A stretch of 64,000 bases of DNA from Pleurocapsales cyanobacterium LEGE 06147 (GTDB taxonomy: Bacteria; Cyanobacteriota; Cyanobacteriia; Cyanobacteriales; Xenococcaceae). Position 1 is the first letter of the stretch, and every line of letters starts with the position of its first letter. The position numbers and the translations under genes are program-made. The stretch spans positions 1 to 64,000 of the forward strand of contig JADEWQ010000004.1 in NCBI GenBank assembly GCA_015207585.1, given 5' to 3'. The notes under the pieces are model-generated. The model was given only the letters and a program-made list of their open reading frames with translations. It was not told the origin of the DNA and made no database searches. Below are positions 17,669-26,681 of this stretch, piece after piece.

Positions 17669-18439
17669 ATGGTAATTTATGTACAAAGTCGTGGCATCTC
17701 CCAGGACAATGACTACCGTTGGCTGAAAATTCAAAAAGACAAACAGCTTTGCGAAAATCCCCAGCTTTTGATCGAGCCAATAAATAGTGCGGGGACAAAA
17801 CCTGTTGATTTGATCGATAGCCAAAAATTTTCTCTAATTTTAGCGCGATCGCATCAGAATTTACTCCTGCTAGTTACAGGGTTAAAAACTAGAGAAGAAA
17901 GAACAGACTTTATGGGTCGTAAAATCCGTAATTCTGTGATTTGGTTTTACCATGACGATCCCGAAAACGAGCAAAAAATACGAGCGATCGCGGTTCTGGC
18001 TTTAAGAGGAGAATTGGAAGCCGAAGTCGATCGCGCTATTAATATTGAAGGGGAATACGGATTTGAGGTTAACTTTGAGAAAATTAGACAAATATCTGAC
18101 TCAATAGTAGTCGAAACCAATAATAATGCCGATTTAATTCCTAAAATTGGCAACAATTCAGAACAATTAAGACAAGAACTTGCCTTAGAACTAGAAACAA
18201 ATTGCCTACCAAAGCAGAATGGTCTTTTAGTCCTCGTTACTAGCATTAAAACAGCATCTACTCTTAAGGCAGCCAAAGTCTGGAGAGGCTTATCGAATCG
18301 CGTTGCCTATGACAAATTAACTCCCATTCAGGCTAGATATCAGTTAGATAGGCAGACTCAAAAAAAAACCTTACTCATTCTCACAGCGATCGCAACAGTG
18401 GCAATACTTGTAGTAGTAGTAATTCTGGCTCTCAAGTAA
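17669..18439 (+). CDS. Tail-anchored protein of the GTPase cluster
   Basis: A 256-residue protein I do not recognise. The soluble part begins YVQSRGISQDNDYRWL and includes LLLLVTGLKT and a strongly charged central region. It ends in one transmembrane helix (about residues 234-255, LILTAIATVAILVVVVILAL), so it is probably membrane-anchored with the bulk in the cytoplasm. It starts 12 bases after the GTPase gene, preceded by an AGGAGA site. Four consecutive GTA codons in the helix make a slippage-prone repeat; the reading frame one base over continues into the next small gene (see findings). Confidence 0.65.
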   Translation: MVIYVQSRGISQDNDYRWLKIQKDKQLCENPQLLIEPINSAGTKPVDLIDSQKFSLILARSHQNLLLLVTGLKTREERTDFMGRKIRNSVIWFYHDDPENEQKIRAIAVLALRGELEAEVDRAINIEGEYGFEVNFEKIRQISDSIVVETNNNADLIPKIGNNSEQLRQELALELETNCLPKQNGLLVLVTSIKTASTLKAAKVWRGLSNRVAYDKLTPIQARYQLDRQTQKKTLLILTAIATVAILVVVVILALK

Positions 18440-18525
18440 CTAATTCTACTCCCACTCCAGCCTCCTCAAAAAGAACAAATGAACTTCCCAACAAAGACCA
18501 TAATCCAGCAACTGAAATAGCAGAT

Positions 18526-18768
18526 TTGATCGATTCTATTACCCAACAATTAAACAAAATTGATTTGGGATTCCAACAAAGCCAAGAACTACTTAATATT
18601 GGCTGGTTTATGGCACGACAACAATACTTCATGGATACTACTAAAAAAGAAAAATTAGGTAACGAGGATTTACAACTTTTGGAGCGAGTAGAAAATACTC
18701 TCGCTCAATTAATAGAGTCAATTAAAAACATTAAAGAACAAAATGATTGGCATAATTCTGATTTCTAG
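18526..18768 (+). CDS. Small helical protein at the end of the GTPase cluster
   Basis: An 80-residue acidic helical protein (ITQQLNKIDLGFQQSQELLN, RVENTLAQLIESIKNIKEQ). The only start in frame is TTG at 18526, without a convincing ribosome site. The same frame stays open back to inside the preceding gene, through a Thr/Ser/Pro/Asn-rich stretch (TNSTPTPASSKRTN) like a linker after a membrane helix. It could therefore be the C-terminal tail of the tail-anchored protein, reached by a frameshift, rather than a separate gene. Confidence 0.45.
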   Translation: MIDSITQQLNKIDLGFQQSQELLNIGWFMARQQYFMDTTKKEKLGNEDLQLLERVENTLAQLIESIKNIKEQNDWHNSDF

Positions 18769-18980
18769 ATTGAAGAAGGAGTCAGCAGTAGGGACGTGAC
18801 CTGTCGCAATCATGCACACTAAAGAGCGAACGTCCGTACAAAAAGTCAGAAGTCAGAAGTAAAAAAACTACCACCTAAAACTTTAAACGCTGTCTTAAGA
18901 AGGACGACAGTATTACTTAAAAAAGAGTAAACTCATCACACTATTTTTAATTGACTAAAAGTAATAAAGACGGAGGTCTC

Positions 18981-20075
18981 GTGCGTCTAGGGCATTGGAT
19001 AGGGTTACTCGCTCTCTTACTTTCTCTTGTCATTATCTGGCAGATTCGACAAATTGCTTTGCTGGGATTTGCAGCAGTAGTCTTGGCAACAGTCTTAAAC
19101 CGAGTCGTGCGATCGCTTCAGCGATTCCGCATCCCGCGAGGCAGTGCAATTGCTATAACTGTTATTCTTTTACTGGCTCTGATAGCTGGCTTTTTCGCTC
19201 TGATCGTGCCAAGTCTAGTGGATCAATTGCAACAATTCATCACCCTCATACCTCAGGCGATCGATCGGGTGCGTGGATGGTACGAGCAGCTAATAAATGT
19301 AATTCCAGGGCAAGTTTTAGAGAATGCGCCCAATCTTGCTAATCTTACTCAACAACTTCAAACTTGGTTAACTCAACTGCTTGGCAACTTCTTTAATCTG
19401 GTCAATACATCCCTTACCGCTATCATTAGCTTTCTGCTGTTCCTGGTTATCACCATCATGCTGTTGCTAAATCCCTTACCCTATCGCCGAGTTTTTGTTC
19501 TGGCATTTCCCGCTTTTTATCGTCGGCGAGTCGAGGAAATTCTTGATGAGTGTGAAACTGCTTTATTTGGCTGGATAAAAGGCACCCTCTTTGACATGTT
19601 GATTATCGCCTTTCTAAGCTATATCGGTCTGCTGATTTTGAGGGTTCCACTGCCACTAGTCAATGCTCTTTTAGCAGGTTTACTAGAATTTATTCCTAAT
19701 GTTGGACCGACCTTGAGTGTAATACCACCCGTGCTGCTTGCCCTGCTCGATGCACCTTGGAAAGCAGTCGCAGTATTAATCTTGTATTTTCTCATCCAGC
19801 AGCTTGAAAGCTTGATTTTGGTACCTATAGTCATGAGTCAAGCGGTGGATCTGCTACCAGTATTTACTATTTTGGCAGTGCTAGTTTTTACTAGCTTTTT
19901 CGGATTTTTGGGTTTATTTATGTCTATCCCACTACTGATTGTGAGTCAAATTTGGCTTAAAGAAGTGTTAGTCAACGATGTTCTCGATCGATGGCAGGAT
20001 AAGACAAAAGACAATCGGGAGAAAAATTTACTAATAGTTGAAAATGATAATATAACTCCAAATGAGCCAAAGTAA
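18981..20075 (+). CDS. AI-2E family transporter (PerM/UPF0118)
   Basis: A 364-residue membrane protein with about eight hydrophobic segments. It starts LGHWIGLLALLLSLVIIW and contains ALLAGLLEFIPNVGPTLSVIPP, the signature of the PerM/AI-2E family. Members are linked to autoinducer-2 efflux or ion transport, and the substrate here is unknown. I choose the GTG at 18981 because GGAGGT precedes it by four bases; an alternative TTG lies 30 bases upstream at 18951. The intergenic space before it has a short repeat-like stretch (AGTCAGAAGTCAGAAGT near 18845). Confidence 0.85.
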   Translation: MRLGHWIGLLALLLSLVIIWQIRQIALLGFAAVVLATVLNRVVRSLQRFRIPRGSAIAITVILLLALIAGFFALIVPSLVDQLQQFITLIPQAIDRVRGWYEQLINVIPGQVLENAPNLANLTQQLQTWLTQLLGNFFNLVNTSLTAIISFLLFLVITIMLLLNPLPYRRVFVLAFPAFYRRRVEEILDECETALFGWIKGTLFDMLIIAFLSYIGLLILRVPLPLVNALLAGLLEFIPNVGPTLSVIPPVLLALLDAPWKAVAVLILYFLIQQLESLILVPIVMSQAVDLLPVFTILAVLVFTSFFGFLGLFMSIPLLIVSQIWLKEVLVNDVLDRWQDKTKDNREKNLLIVENDNITPNEPK

Positions 20076-20864
20076 GTACCTAGACAGAATTAATTACACA
20101 AAAAAATAGTTCGCTCCTAGGGGCTTTCCGGTCGTTTGTACGGACGTAACATGCTAGTACGGGCAAAGTTCAAACTATTTTCTATACCAAAATGCATCAA
20201 TCATGCTTTAAATACAGTTCAATTCAGTTTTTAGGATATTACACTAAAATTTGAATTTGCTAGGTTATCTTTAATTTTGACTTCCAAGTCTTTATTTATC
20301 TTAACTGCATGCTTGGCTGTGAATTGTCACCAGACATTTTGAGTTATTCTTAAAGGTTTTGTTTTGGAAAAATGGAGATTAAGAGAATAGATTAAACCCA
20401 ACTAACTTGGAAAACAAGACGAATTAAGTTATAATGGAGATAAGATAAAAACGAAATAAGTTATTCGATCTAAGGTAAGATTAGCGATTGTCAGTCTTAT
20501 AGCTCAATTGTTAATTGGTCTAAACATAGAATCTATATTCAGTACATCAAATCAGGCATTATTTTCAAAAAAGAGAATCGAACTATCTTCACAAGTTCCT
20601 CAAATTATTTACCTATAATTGAAAATTCTCAAGGGAAAAGTTTTAATGGTCTGATACTAAAAAAACTAGTCAAGCACAGTGGAAGTACAAAAGAAAAAGA
20701 CTTATGCAAGAAGCGTTTCTCACTCTAGAATGGTAGCTTTATTCTAACGATTTGCACTAGTTTTACCAATTTTACTTTGATAATTAGTCAACAACCTTCT
20801 TAAAGAAAAAATTTAACTATTTACTGACATAAACGATTTTCTCTCAAAAAAGGACAATTTTAAA
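20076..20864. other. 789-base intergenic region, AT-rich
   Basis: No convincing gene is seen on either strand. The first 90 bases hold a repeat-like GC-richer patch (GGTCGTTTGTACGGACGT), similar to the stretch near 18790-18835. The remainder is AT-rich, with many short direct repeats (AAGTTATAATGG, AAGTTATTCG) and no recognised RNA. The last 150 bases must hold the promoter of the universal stress gene. Confidence 0.4.
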
Positions 20865-21389
20865 ATGTTAAACAAAATTTTGGTGGGAATCGACCGTTCG
20901 GCAAAGAATCAATCTGTTTTTGATGCAGCTTTATCCTTAGCAAAAGCGACTGGAGCTAGCTTGATGCTGCTGCATGTTATCCATGAATACGAAGAAAGCC
21001 ATCCCACGCTTTTTACTTATTCTTACTATCCGATGTTAGATGAACAAACTACAAAGTTTTATCAACAGCAGTTAGAAGACTATAAAAACAAGGGGTTGGA
21101 GCTATTGCGATCGCTAACCGATCGAGCTACTGAAGCAGGTGTAAAGACGGAGTTCGTTCAAATATCAGGTAGTCCGGGTCACTATATCTGCGAATTAGCC
21201 CAAACTTGGAAAGCTGACCTAATCGTGTTAGGCAGTCGGGGTCTTACAGGACTTAAAGAAATGTTTCTGGGCAGTATAAGTAATTATGTTACTCATCATG
21301 CCCCCTGTTCAGTTTTGCTCGTACGTGCTTCTACTCATCTCGCTCCTCAGTCCTCTCAACAAGATCGAGCAGAGTTAACAACTTCTTGA
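20865..21389 (+). CDS. Universal stress protein, UspA family
   Basis: A 174-residue single Usp domain. The start KILVGIDRS and the ATP-loop GSRGLTGLKEMFLGSISNYVTHHAPCSVLLVR give the G-2x-G-9x-G(S/T) nucleotide-binding pattern, so it is of the ATP-binding type. These proteins are stress-induced regulators. An AAAAGGAC ribosome site precedes the ATG. It stands alone. Confidence 0.9.
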   Translation: MLNKILVGIDRSAKNQSVFDAALSLAKATGASLMLLHVIHEYEESHPTLFTYSYYPMLDEQTTKFYQQQLEDYKNKGLELLRSLTDRATEAGVKTEFVQISGSPGHYICELAQTWKADLIVLGSRGLTGLKEMFLGSISNYVTHHAPCSVLLVRASTHLAPQSSQQDRAELTTS

Positions 21390-21606
21390 GCATCGGCAAA
21401 GAGATTCATGGAAAATCTAGCAAGGGAACGGGGAACAGAGTAAAGTGTCTTAATCTTTGCTTTCACTGCCATATCTTTTTTATCCATCGGGTGGTGAATT
21501 CATTCACCATGAACGAACGCTTTAACCAGGCAATTTTACAATCAGTATATTAACTTAGATCGATTCTGAATACTCAAATTAATTTCAGAATTCATAATCA
21601 AAACCG

Positions 21607-22005
21607 ATGAAACCAAAATTTAAAACTCTACTTGCCTGGGAACAAGCACAAGTACTGATGCAACCTGCTTTTATCAGAATCCTAGATAATCTGCGCAAGG
21701 AATTGGAGCAATCTGAATGGCAGGGAATTTACAAAGAGGTTACCGAACCTCTACCGGGGTATCATCTCTGTTTAACTAATCAAGACCGCTCAGTGGAAAT
21801 AGATATTTGGGAACTGTGTTATCAAGTTTGTTTCCGTGACTACAAACTTCCTTCTCAACACTTTTTTAGCTCTAATGATGATACTAGTTGCGAAGTAGAA
21901 ATAGATACCCGTCTGCTTGATGAAACGGGAAACATAGACTGGCATTTGCTCGAAGCAAAAGCAAAAAAATTAGTCAGGGAAATTTTTGCTAATCTACCTC
22001 AGTAG
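21607..22005 (+). CDS. Conserved hypothetical protein
   Basis: A 132-residue soluble protein, starting LLAWEQAQVLMQPAFIRI. It has a central mixed segment (PLPGYHLCLTNQDRSVEIDIWELCYQVCF) and a C-terminal acidic helix. I do not recognise the family, though the composition is that of a real gene: an even codon pattern and no frame disruption. The first ATG is used; only a weak purine-rich site precedes it. It is isolated between a Usp gene and an IS remnant. Confidence 0.5.
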   Translation: MKPKFKTLLAWEQAQVLMQPAFIRILDNLRKELEQSEWQGIYKEVTEPLPGYHLCLTNQDRSVEIDIWELCYQVCFRDYKLPSQHFFSSNDDTSCEVEIDTRLLDETGNIDWHLLEAKAKKLVREIFANLPQ

Positions 22006-22024
22006 AACAAAAGGCGTTGCTTTA

Positions 22025-22412
22025 ACACTCCTCAGCCCTTTAGGCATGAGGATTCTTGGTTCACCCAGTCCACTTATCACAAATTAGTTGCCTAACTTAT
22101 GCCAGAGATAGTTCTGTCCCCAAGCTTTCACTCCATTACAGAAGTCTGTTTCAGTATGCCCTGCCGTACAGTTTCCAATCTTAAACTTTGGTTTTCTGGT
22201 ACTTGCTGCACGAACATTTTACTCGATGGTGCTTTTCCTATCAGAACCCCATATGTTCGGTTTTCAAGGTGCGTTACTCCTTCGAGTACTGGGTGTTTTA
22301 CGTGGTTGATTACCCCGATCGCAACAATATTGTCCTACAGTCTAGAAGCTTTGTACATGAAGATTTTGCATCTAATTTGTCAAGTCGTCCTAGAAGGACG
22401 AGGCTTTAAACC
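22025..22412 (-). mobile_element. IS200/IS605-like remnant
   Basis: The segment is bounded by two hairpins of the kind IS200/IS605 elements use as ends: CCTCAGCC-loop-GGCATGAGG at 22030-22051 and CGTCCT-AGA-AGGACG at 22386-22400. Read on the minus strand, the first is preceded by TGAACCAAGAATCCTCATGCC, which closely resembles the 3' ends of cyanobacterial tnpB-carrying elements. Between them only scrambled coding sequence remains, including a possible TnpB tail (TAGHTETDFCNGVKAWG). No intact transposase is present. It fills most of the gap between flanking genes. Confidence 0.5.
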
Positions 22413-22540
22413 CAAATTTTCGGTAAATAAAATTGTATGATTTTGGCTGACAGGGTGGCGCAGTGACGCGGAGAAAATAAATTTCTTTTGCTAACTGATT
22501 TATACCTGAATTAAGCAACTTCAGACAAACAAGAGAGACG

Positions 22541-23590
22541 ATGATGAAAGAGTTACAGAAAATTCAACAAAAAGCTGGAGTAGAGTTGGACGCGGCAGGA
22601 AATCCTCTTAGTTTTGGCAACGATGAAGAAGCATTAACCGCAGCTAGAGAGGGAGTAGCATTGTGCGATCGCTCTCATTGGGGATTACTGCAAATTAGCG
22701 GAGAAGATCGTCTGCGCTATCTCCACAACCAGAGTACTAATGACTTCAATCGGCTACAACCGGGACAGGGTTGCGATACGGTATTTGTCACGTCTACCGG
22801 ACGCACCCTCGATCTAGCAACAGCTTATGTTACAGAGGATGCCGTGTTAGTGCTAGTTTCTCCTAACCGTCGCCAGCAGTTGTTCGAATGGCTCGACCGT
22901 TTTATTTTTCCGTTTGATAAAGTCGAACTAGTCGATCTTGAGGCAAAATATGCCGTATTTAGTTTAATTGGCTCTAAAAGTGATTCTTTACTACAACAAT
23001 TAGCTATAGAAGCAATTATTGGTCGGTCTCAGTACGATCACCAACTAGTAAATATTGATGATGTTCAACTGAGGATAGCTGTAGGAAGCGGTTTAGGGAT
23101 ACCAGGCTACACTTTAATAGTTTCAGCCACAGATGCCCCTACGGTATGGTCGAAATTAATGGCAATTGGTGCCGTACCCATGGGCGATCGCCTCTGGGAA
23201 CAGTTACGCATTCAACAAGGACGACCCTTTCCAGAGCAAGAACTAACAGAAGATTATAATCCTCTAGAAGCAGGACTGTGGCACGCTATTTCTTTCGATA
23301 AAGGTTGCTACATCGGTCAAGAAACCATTGCTCGCCTGAACACTTATAAAGGAATCAAACAACGGCTATGGGGAGTTGAACTAAGTGAACCTATTGCACC
23401 GGGTACGTCCGTAACAGTAGATGACAGTAAAGTAGGGATTCTCACTAGCTGTACGAATACTTCACGAGGAGCATTTGGATTAGCTTATATCCGAACTAAA
23501 GCTGGTGGTGCCGGATTAGAGGTACGAGTAGACAAAGCGATCGGAAAATTAGTAGCCGTTCCTTTTTTACGTCATGAGTATTACCAATGA
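22541..23590 (+). CDS. ygfZ: Folate-binding YgfZ/GcvT-like protein
   Basis: A 349-residue member of the YgfZ branch of the aminomethyltransferase fold. The signature KGCYIGQE near residue 260, followed by TIARLNTYKGIKQRL, is the YgfZ tetrahydrofolate-region motif with its conserved Cys. YgfZ supports iron-sulfur cluster enzyme assembly and repair. The N-terminus (DRSHWGLLQISGEDRLRYLHNQSTND) is the usual GcvT-fold start. The frame begins with two ATG codons at 22541 and 22544; GAGAGACG upstream is the ribosome site. Confident by motif. Confidence 0.9.
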   Translation: MMKELQKIQQKAGVELDAAGNPLSFGNDEEALTAAREGVALCDRSHWGLLQISGEDRLRYLHNQSTNDFNRLQPGQGCDTVFVTSTGRTLDLATAYVTEDAVLVLVSPNRRQQLFEWLDRFIFPFDKVELVDLEAKYAVFSLIGSKSDSLLQQLAIEAIIGRSQYDHQLVNIDDVQLRIAVGSGLGIPGYTLIVSATDAPTVWSKLMAIGAVPMGDRLWEQLRIQQGRPFPEQELTEDYNPLEAGLWHAISFDKGCYIGQETIARLNTYKGIKQRLWGVELSEPIAPGTSVTVDDSKVGILTSCTNTSRGAFGLAYIRTKAGGAGLEVRVDKAIGKLVAVPFLRHEYYQ

Positions 23591-23632
23591 AATTAATTGA
23601 TAATTGACCAGCGATAATTGATAATTAATTAG
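23587..23632. repeat. AT-rich dispersed repeat (AATTGATAATTG type)
   Basis: A stretch of AATTGATAATTGAC units forms self-complementary AT palindromes, followed by TCCTGACTCC-type direct repeats near 23665. The same combination occurs at 26580-26680, and a simpler copy at 39185-39215, each just beyond a gene end. Confidence 0.55.
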
Positions 23633-23689
23633 ATTAAGTGTTATCCCGCTTATTATTTATTAACTCCTGACTCCTTGACTGACGACTTT

Positions 23690-24319
23690 TTATCGTTCAT
23701 CTTCAGTTAAGGGTAGCTCTGGTGGCGGCATATTTGCCAACTGCTGACGACCCTTATCAATTACGCCTAACATATCTTTGAGTTGCTGCTCGATATTAGC
23801 GAGAACGGCATCGGCATAATCGTCAGCTTCGGCTTGTATTTCTTGACATTCGGTAGTGGCAATTTGTCGCCATCGTTCTACTTCTTCCTGGGTTTTTTGT
23901 TGGAGTCGTCTACACTCTTGCTCTGTTTGAAATCTCATTTTGGCTGCTTCTAATTCAGCTTTGCGAATAATAGCCGACTCGTTTAAGATTTGATTGGCTT
24001 GTGTTTGAGCTGATTCAACTAGATTGCGAGCATAATTAATTGCTTCTTGTAAAATTTCTTGTTCGCGGCTGGTTATTTCTGTTGCCGCAGCCAGTGCAAT
24101 AGGTAAATTAGTTTTTACTAACTCTAGTTGGTTTAGAGCTTGTTGTTTATCAATAATAGTCATTCCTGTTAAAGGGATATGAACTCCCTCTAAGATTAAG
24201 TCTTCGAGTCGAGCAAGTTTTGTTTGAAGATCGAAATCAGTTTCCTTAGTGTTTGAAACAGGTTTCAATGTTTGCAGCTCTACAGCTTGGTGTTCCCTAG
24301 AAGAATCTTGACTGAACAT
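23690..24319 (-). CDS. DivIVA-like coiled-coil protein
   Basis: A 209-residue, almost entirely helical and charged protein. Residues about 75-190 form one long coiled coil (REQEILQEAINYARNLVESAQ, CRRLQQKTQEEVERWRQ). The sequence resembles cyanobacterial DivIVA-like or ATP-synthase-b-like proteins that sit beside coaD; family membership is tentative. It has no membrane segment. It lies downstream of coaD on the same strand, separated by 343 bases, and its function is unknown. Confidence 0.6.
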   Translation of the reverse strand: MFSQDSSREHQAVELQTLKPVSNTKETDFDLQTKLARLEDLILEGVHIPLTGMTIIDKQQALNQLELVKTNLPIALAAATEITSREQEILQEAINYARNLVESAQTQANQILNESAIIRKAELEAAKMRFQTEQECRRLQQKTQEEVERWRQIATTECQEIQAEADDYADAVLANIEQQLKDMLGVIDKGRQQLANMPPPELPLTEDER

Positions 24320-24662
24320 TAATCATTCCATATTATGAGTTATCGATTGCTCTTAAATTAAGGAATAATGCCTCATTTCAACAGAGCGATCGCTTTTGTC
24401 TATTGCCTTATTTACAAAGTGCAAGCAGGCAAGAGGTTGTTGGACAAGGCGTAAATCGCCCCCGCCCCGTCCCTCTTACGGCAGAGTGTCTTGCACTCAA
24501 TTAACACTCGATTAATAAAAATAGGAGCGTAGTAGCTACGCCGATCTTTGTTCGAGTATTTAACGAGTATTTAAATTGTAGACAAGAGTAACTGACGAGC
24601 TGCAAAAAATTAATTGGTTTTTTGTAATCAGAGTCTAACTTTCTTTACAAAACTTTGTTAAA
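24320..24662. other. Intergenic region with a repeat patch
   Basis: This 343-base gap holds a GC-rich patch (about 24440-24500, CGCCCCCGCCCCGTCCC) and an AGTATTTAACGAGTATTTAA direct repeat at about 24555-24575. The remainder is AT-rich. I see no gene. Confidence 0.4.
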
Positions 24663-25154
24663 TTAATCTTTCTTGACTTTTTCCTGATAAAAGGTATAAA
24701 CATCTCTAGCTACATTTTCCGGTACGAGGTGATCTATGGAACCGCCAAATTGAGCGATTTCTTTGACGATACTACTACTTAAAAAGCTATATTCTTTGGT
24801 AGTAGCCAGAAAAACTGTCTCTACCTCGTCCCAAAGAGTCTTATTGGTATGAGCCATTTGAAGTTCTTTTTCAAAGTCTGACAATACCCGCAAACCACGC
24901 AACAGTACTCCAGCATTGCGTAATTTGGCATAATCTACCGTTAGTCCGGCAAAACTATCTACATCAACATTAGGTATATGGTCGGTACAATAACGAATTT
25001 GTTCTACTCTTTTGGCTATGCTAAATAGAGGTTGCTTGCCGGGATTTGCCAGTACCGCGACAATTACTCGCTCAAAAAGTCTGCCGCCTCGCTCGATAAT
25101 ATCGAGATGACCGAAAGTAATCGGATCGAAACTACCTGGATAAATAGCAATCAT
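24663..25154 (-). CDS. coaD: Phosphopantetheine adenylyltransferase
   Basis: A 163-residue CoaD. It starts [20 protein letters not shown], carrying the nucleotidyltransferase HxGH-like motif (TFGH). [20 protein letters not shown] and the C-terminal [16 protein letters not shown] follow the family exactly. It makes dephospho-CoA from 4'-phosphopantetheine and ATP in coenzyme A synthesis. I use the ATG at 25154, which matches the family start; a TTG six codons upstream is less likely. It is divergent from cbiET, with about 126 bases between them. Confidence 0.95.
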   Translation of the reverse strand: MIAIYPGSFDPITFGHLDIIERGGRLFERVIVAVLANPGKQPLFSIAKRVEQIRYCTDHIPNVDVDSFAGLTVDYAKLRNAGVLLRGLRVLSDFEKELQMAHTNKTLWDEVETVFLATTKEYSFLSSSIVKEIAQFGGSIDHLVPENVARDVYTFYQEKVKKD

Positions 25155-25280
25155 TAATTTAGTTTCAGACAACTAGATTCAATCCTAACTGCTGTTATCT
25201 TTCTGCCCTTTCTTTTTAGATTTTTTTTAGAAATAGGATTTTAAATGTTTTTTAATTTAAATAACACTTAATCATTCATT

Positions 25281-26564
25281 ATGGCGAGAATAGAAGTCGT
25301 TGGTATTAATTTAGATGGCGCAGCCGGATTATCTGCATCAGTAAAACAATTGATTAACAAAGCTACTGTTTTAATTGGCAGCAGTCGCCACTTAAGCTAT
25401 TTTCCCAAGCATCCCGCTACTCAAATTGTCTTAAACAATTTAGATCGGGCAATTGAAAATATTTACCAACTTTTAACTACCGATAATAATATTGTCATAC
25501 TGGTAAGTGGCGATCCTCTATTTTTTGGTTTGGGACGTTTGTTACTAGAAAAACTCCCAGCAGAACAGCTTAGCTTTCATCCCCACCTTAGCTCGATTCA
25601 ATTAGCTTTTAGTCGTCTCAAACTACCTTGGCAAGATGCAAAAGTAATTAGCATCCACGGACGTAGTCCAGATGAATTAATTAAATTATTACAGCAGGGA
25701 GAAGATAAAATAGCTATTCTTACCGACACAGAGCATAATCCTAGTGCGATCGCACGTCTTTATCTCGCTTTAGATTTACCCACTTTCTATTGTTTTTGGG
25801 TTTGCGAAAATTTAGGTGGTGAAGCAGAAAAAATAACTTTATTTTCCGCCGAAAATATTGCTAAGCTAGCTAATTTAACCGCAGATGATTTTGCTCCATT
25901 AAATGTAGTTATCTTACTGCATCAAGAAGTAATAGATAAATCTTTAATTCCCAATTCTTTACCCGTTATAGGAATACCAGACAGTGCCTTTCTCAGTTTT
26001 CGCGATCGCCCTGGTTTGATGACTAAAAGAGAAATTCGGATTGCAATTTTAGGAGAGTTGGCACTACAACCAAAACAAATTGTTTGGGATATTGGTGCGG
26101 GAATTGGTTCTGTTGCGATTGAAATTGCTCGCTTGTGTCCTACCTCTCAAGTTTATGCAATTGAAAAAACTGCGATCGGTCAGACTTTAATCGAGCAAAA
26201 TTGTCAACGCCTGCAAGTTAATAATGTCATAATTGTTCGCGGCAATGCTCCAGAAATATTATCACAACTGCCTGCACCAGACCGTATTTTTATTGGTGGT
26301 AGTGGCGGTAATTTAGCTGATATTTTAGATATCTGTCAAAAAAAGATTAATCTAGAGGGATTGCTAGTTATTGCTTTAGCAACCTTAGAAAATCTTTATC
26401 AATGTCTTGACTGGTTTCCTAGACATTCTTGGCAATATCGTTTACTTCAATTGCAAATATCTCGTTCTACCCCTGTAGGCTCTTTAACTCGTTTTACCCC
26501 GCTAAATCCAGTGACAATTATTACTGCTTTTCCGACTCATAGCAAGGAAACAGATAATAGGTAA
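25281..26564 (+). CDS. cobL: Precorrin-6Y methyltransferase, CbiE-CbiT fusion
   Basis: A 427-residue bifunctional cobalamin-pathway enzyme that methylates C5 and C15 of the corrin ring and decarboxylates it. The N-terminal CbiE part (about 1-215) is of the tetrapyrrole methylase type, with VLIGSSRHL and VSGDPLFFGLG. The C-terminal CbiT part (about 240-427) has the SAM motif WDIGAGIGSVAIEIAR. Fusion of the two is the normal arrangement in cyanobacteria. cobH, another B12 gene, lies 13 kb away, so the pathway is scattered. The ATG at 25281 directly follows an AT-rich leader. Confidence 0.92.
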   Translation: MARIEVVGINLDGAAGLSASVKQLINKATVLIGSSRHLSYFPKHPATQIVLNNLDRAIENIYQLLTTDNNIVILVSGDPLFFGLGRLLLEKLPAEQLSFHPHLSSIQLAFSRLKLPWQDAKVISIHGRSPDELIKLLQQGEDKIAILTDTEHNPSAIARLYLALDLPTFYCFWVCENLGGEAEKITLFSAENIAKLANLTADDFAPLNVVILLHQEVIDKSLIPNSLPVIGIPDSAFLSFRDRPGLMTKREIRIAILGELALQPKQIVWDIGAGIGSVAIEIARLCPTSQVYAIEKTAIGQTLIEQNCQRLQVNNVIIVRGNAPEILSQLPAPDRIFIGGSGGNLADILDICQKKINLEGLLVIALATLENLYQCLDWFPRHSWQYRLLQLQISRSTPVGSLTRFTPLNPVTIITAFPTHSKETDNR

Positions 26565-26575
26565 TAGGGAACAGT

Positions 26576-26681
26576 TATTAAATTCAAAGTTCAAAATAAA
26601 ATTGATAATTGACAATTGAGAATTGATAATTATTAATTATCCATTGAATTCTGGCTCCTGACTCCTGACTCCCGATCCTTG
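26576..26681. repeat. AT-rich dispersed repeat copy
   Basis: AATTGATAATTGACAATTG-type units followed by TCCTGACTCCTGACTCC direct repeats. The unit order matches the copy at 23587. It lies between convergent cobL and rsmI. Confidence 0.6.

Noticed and set aside
18526-18768. Lipoprotein reading of the frame beginning before 18526
   Set aside because: A CSSSS stretch is present but the residues before it are polar, so there is no signal peptide.
22025-22412. Plus-strand proteins of 73 and 113 residues
   Set aside because: They lie inside the hairpin-bounded remnant and have antisense-like, Phe/Ser-rich composition.
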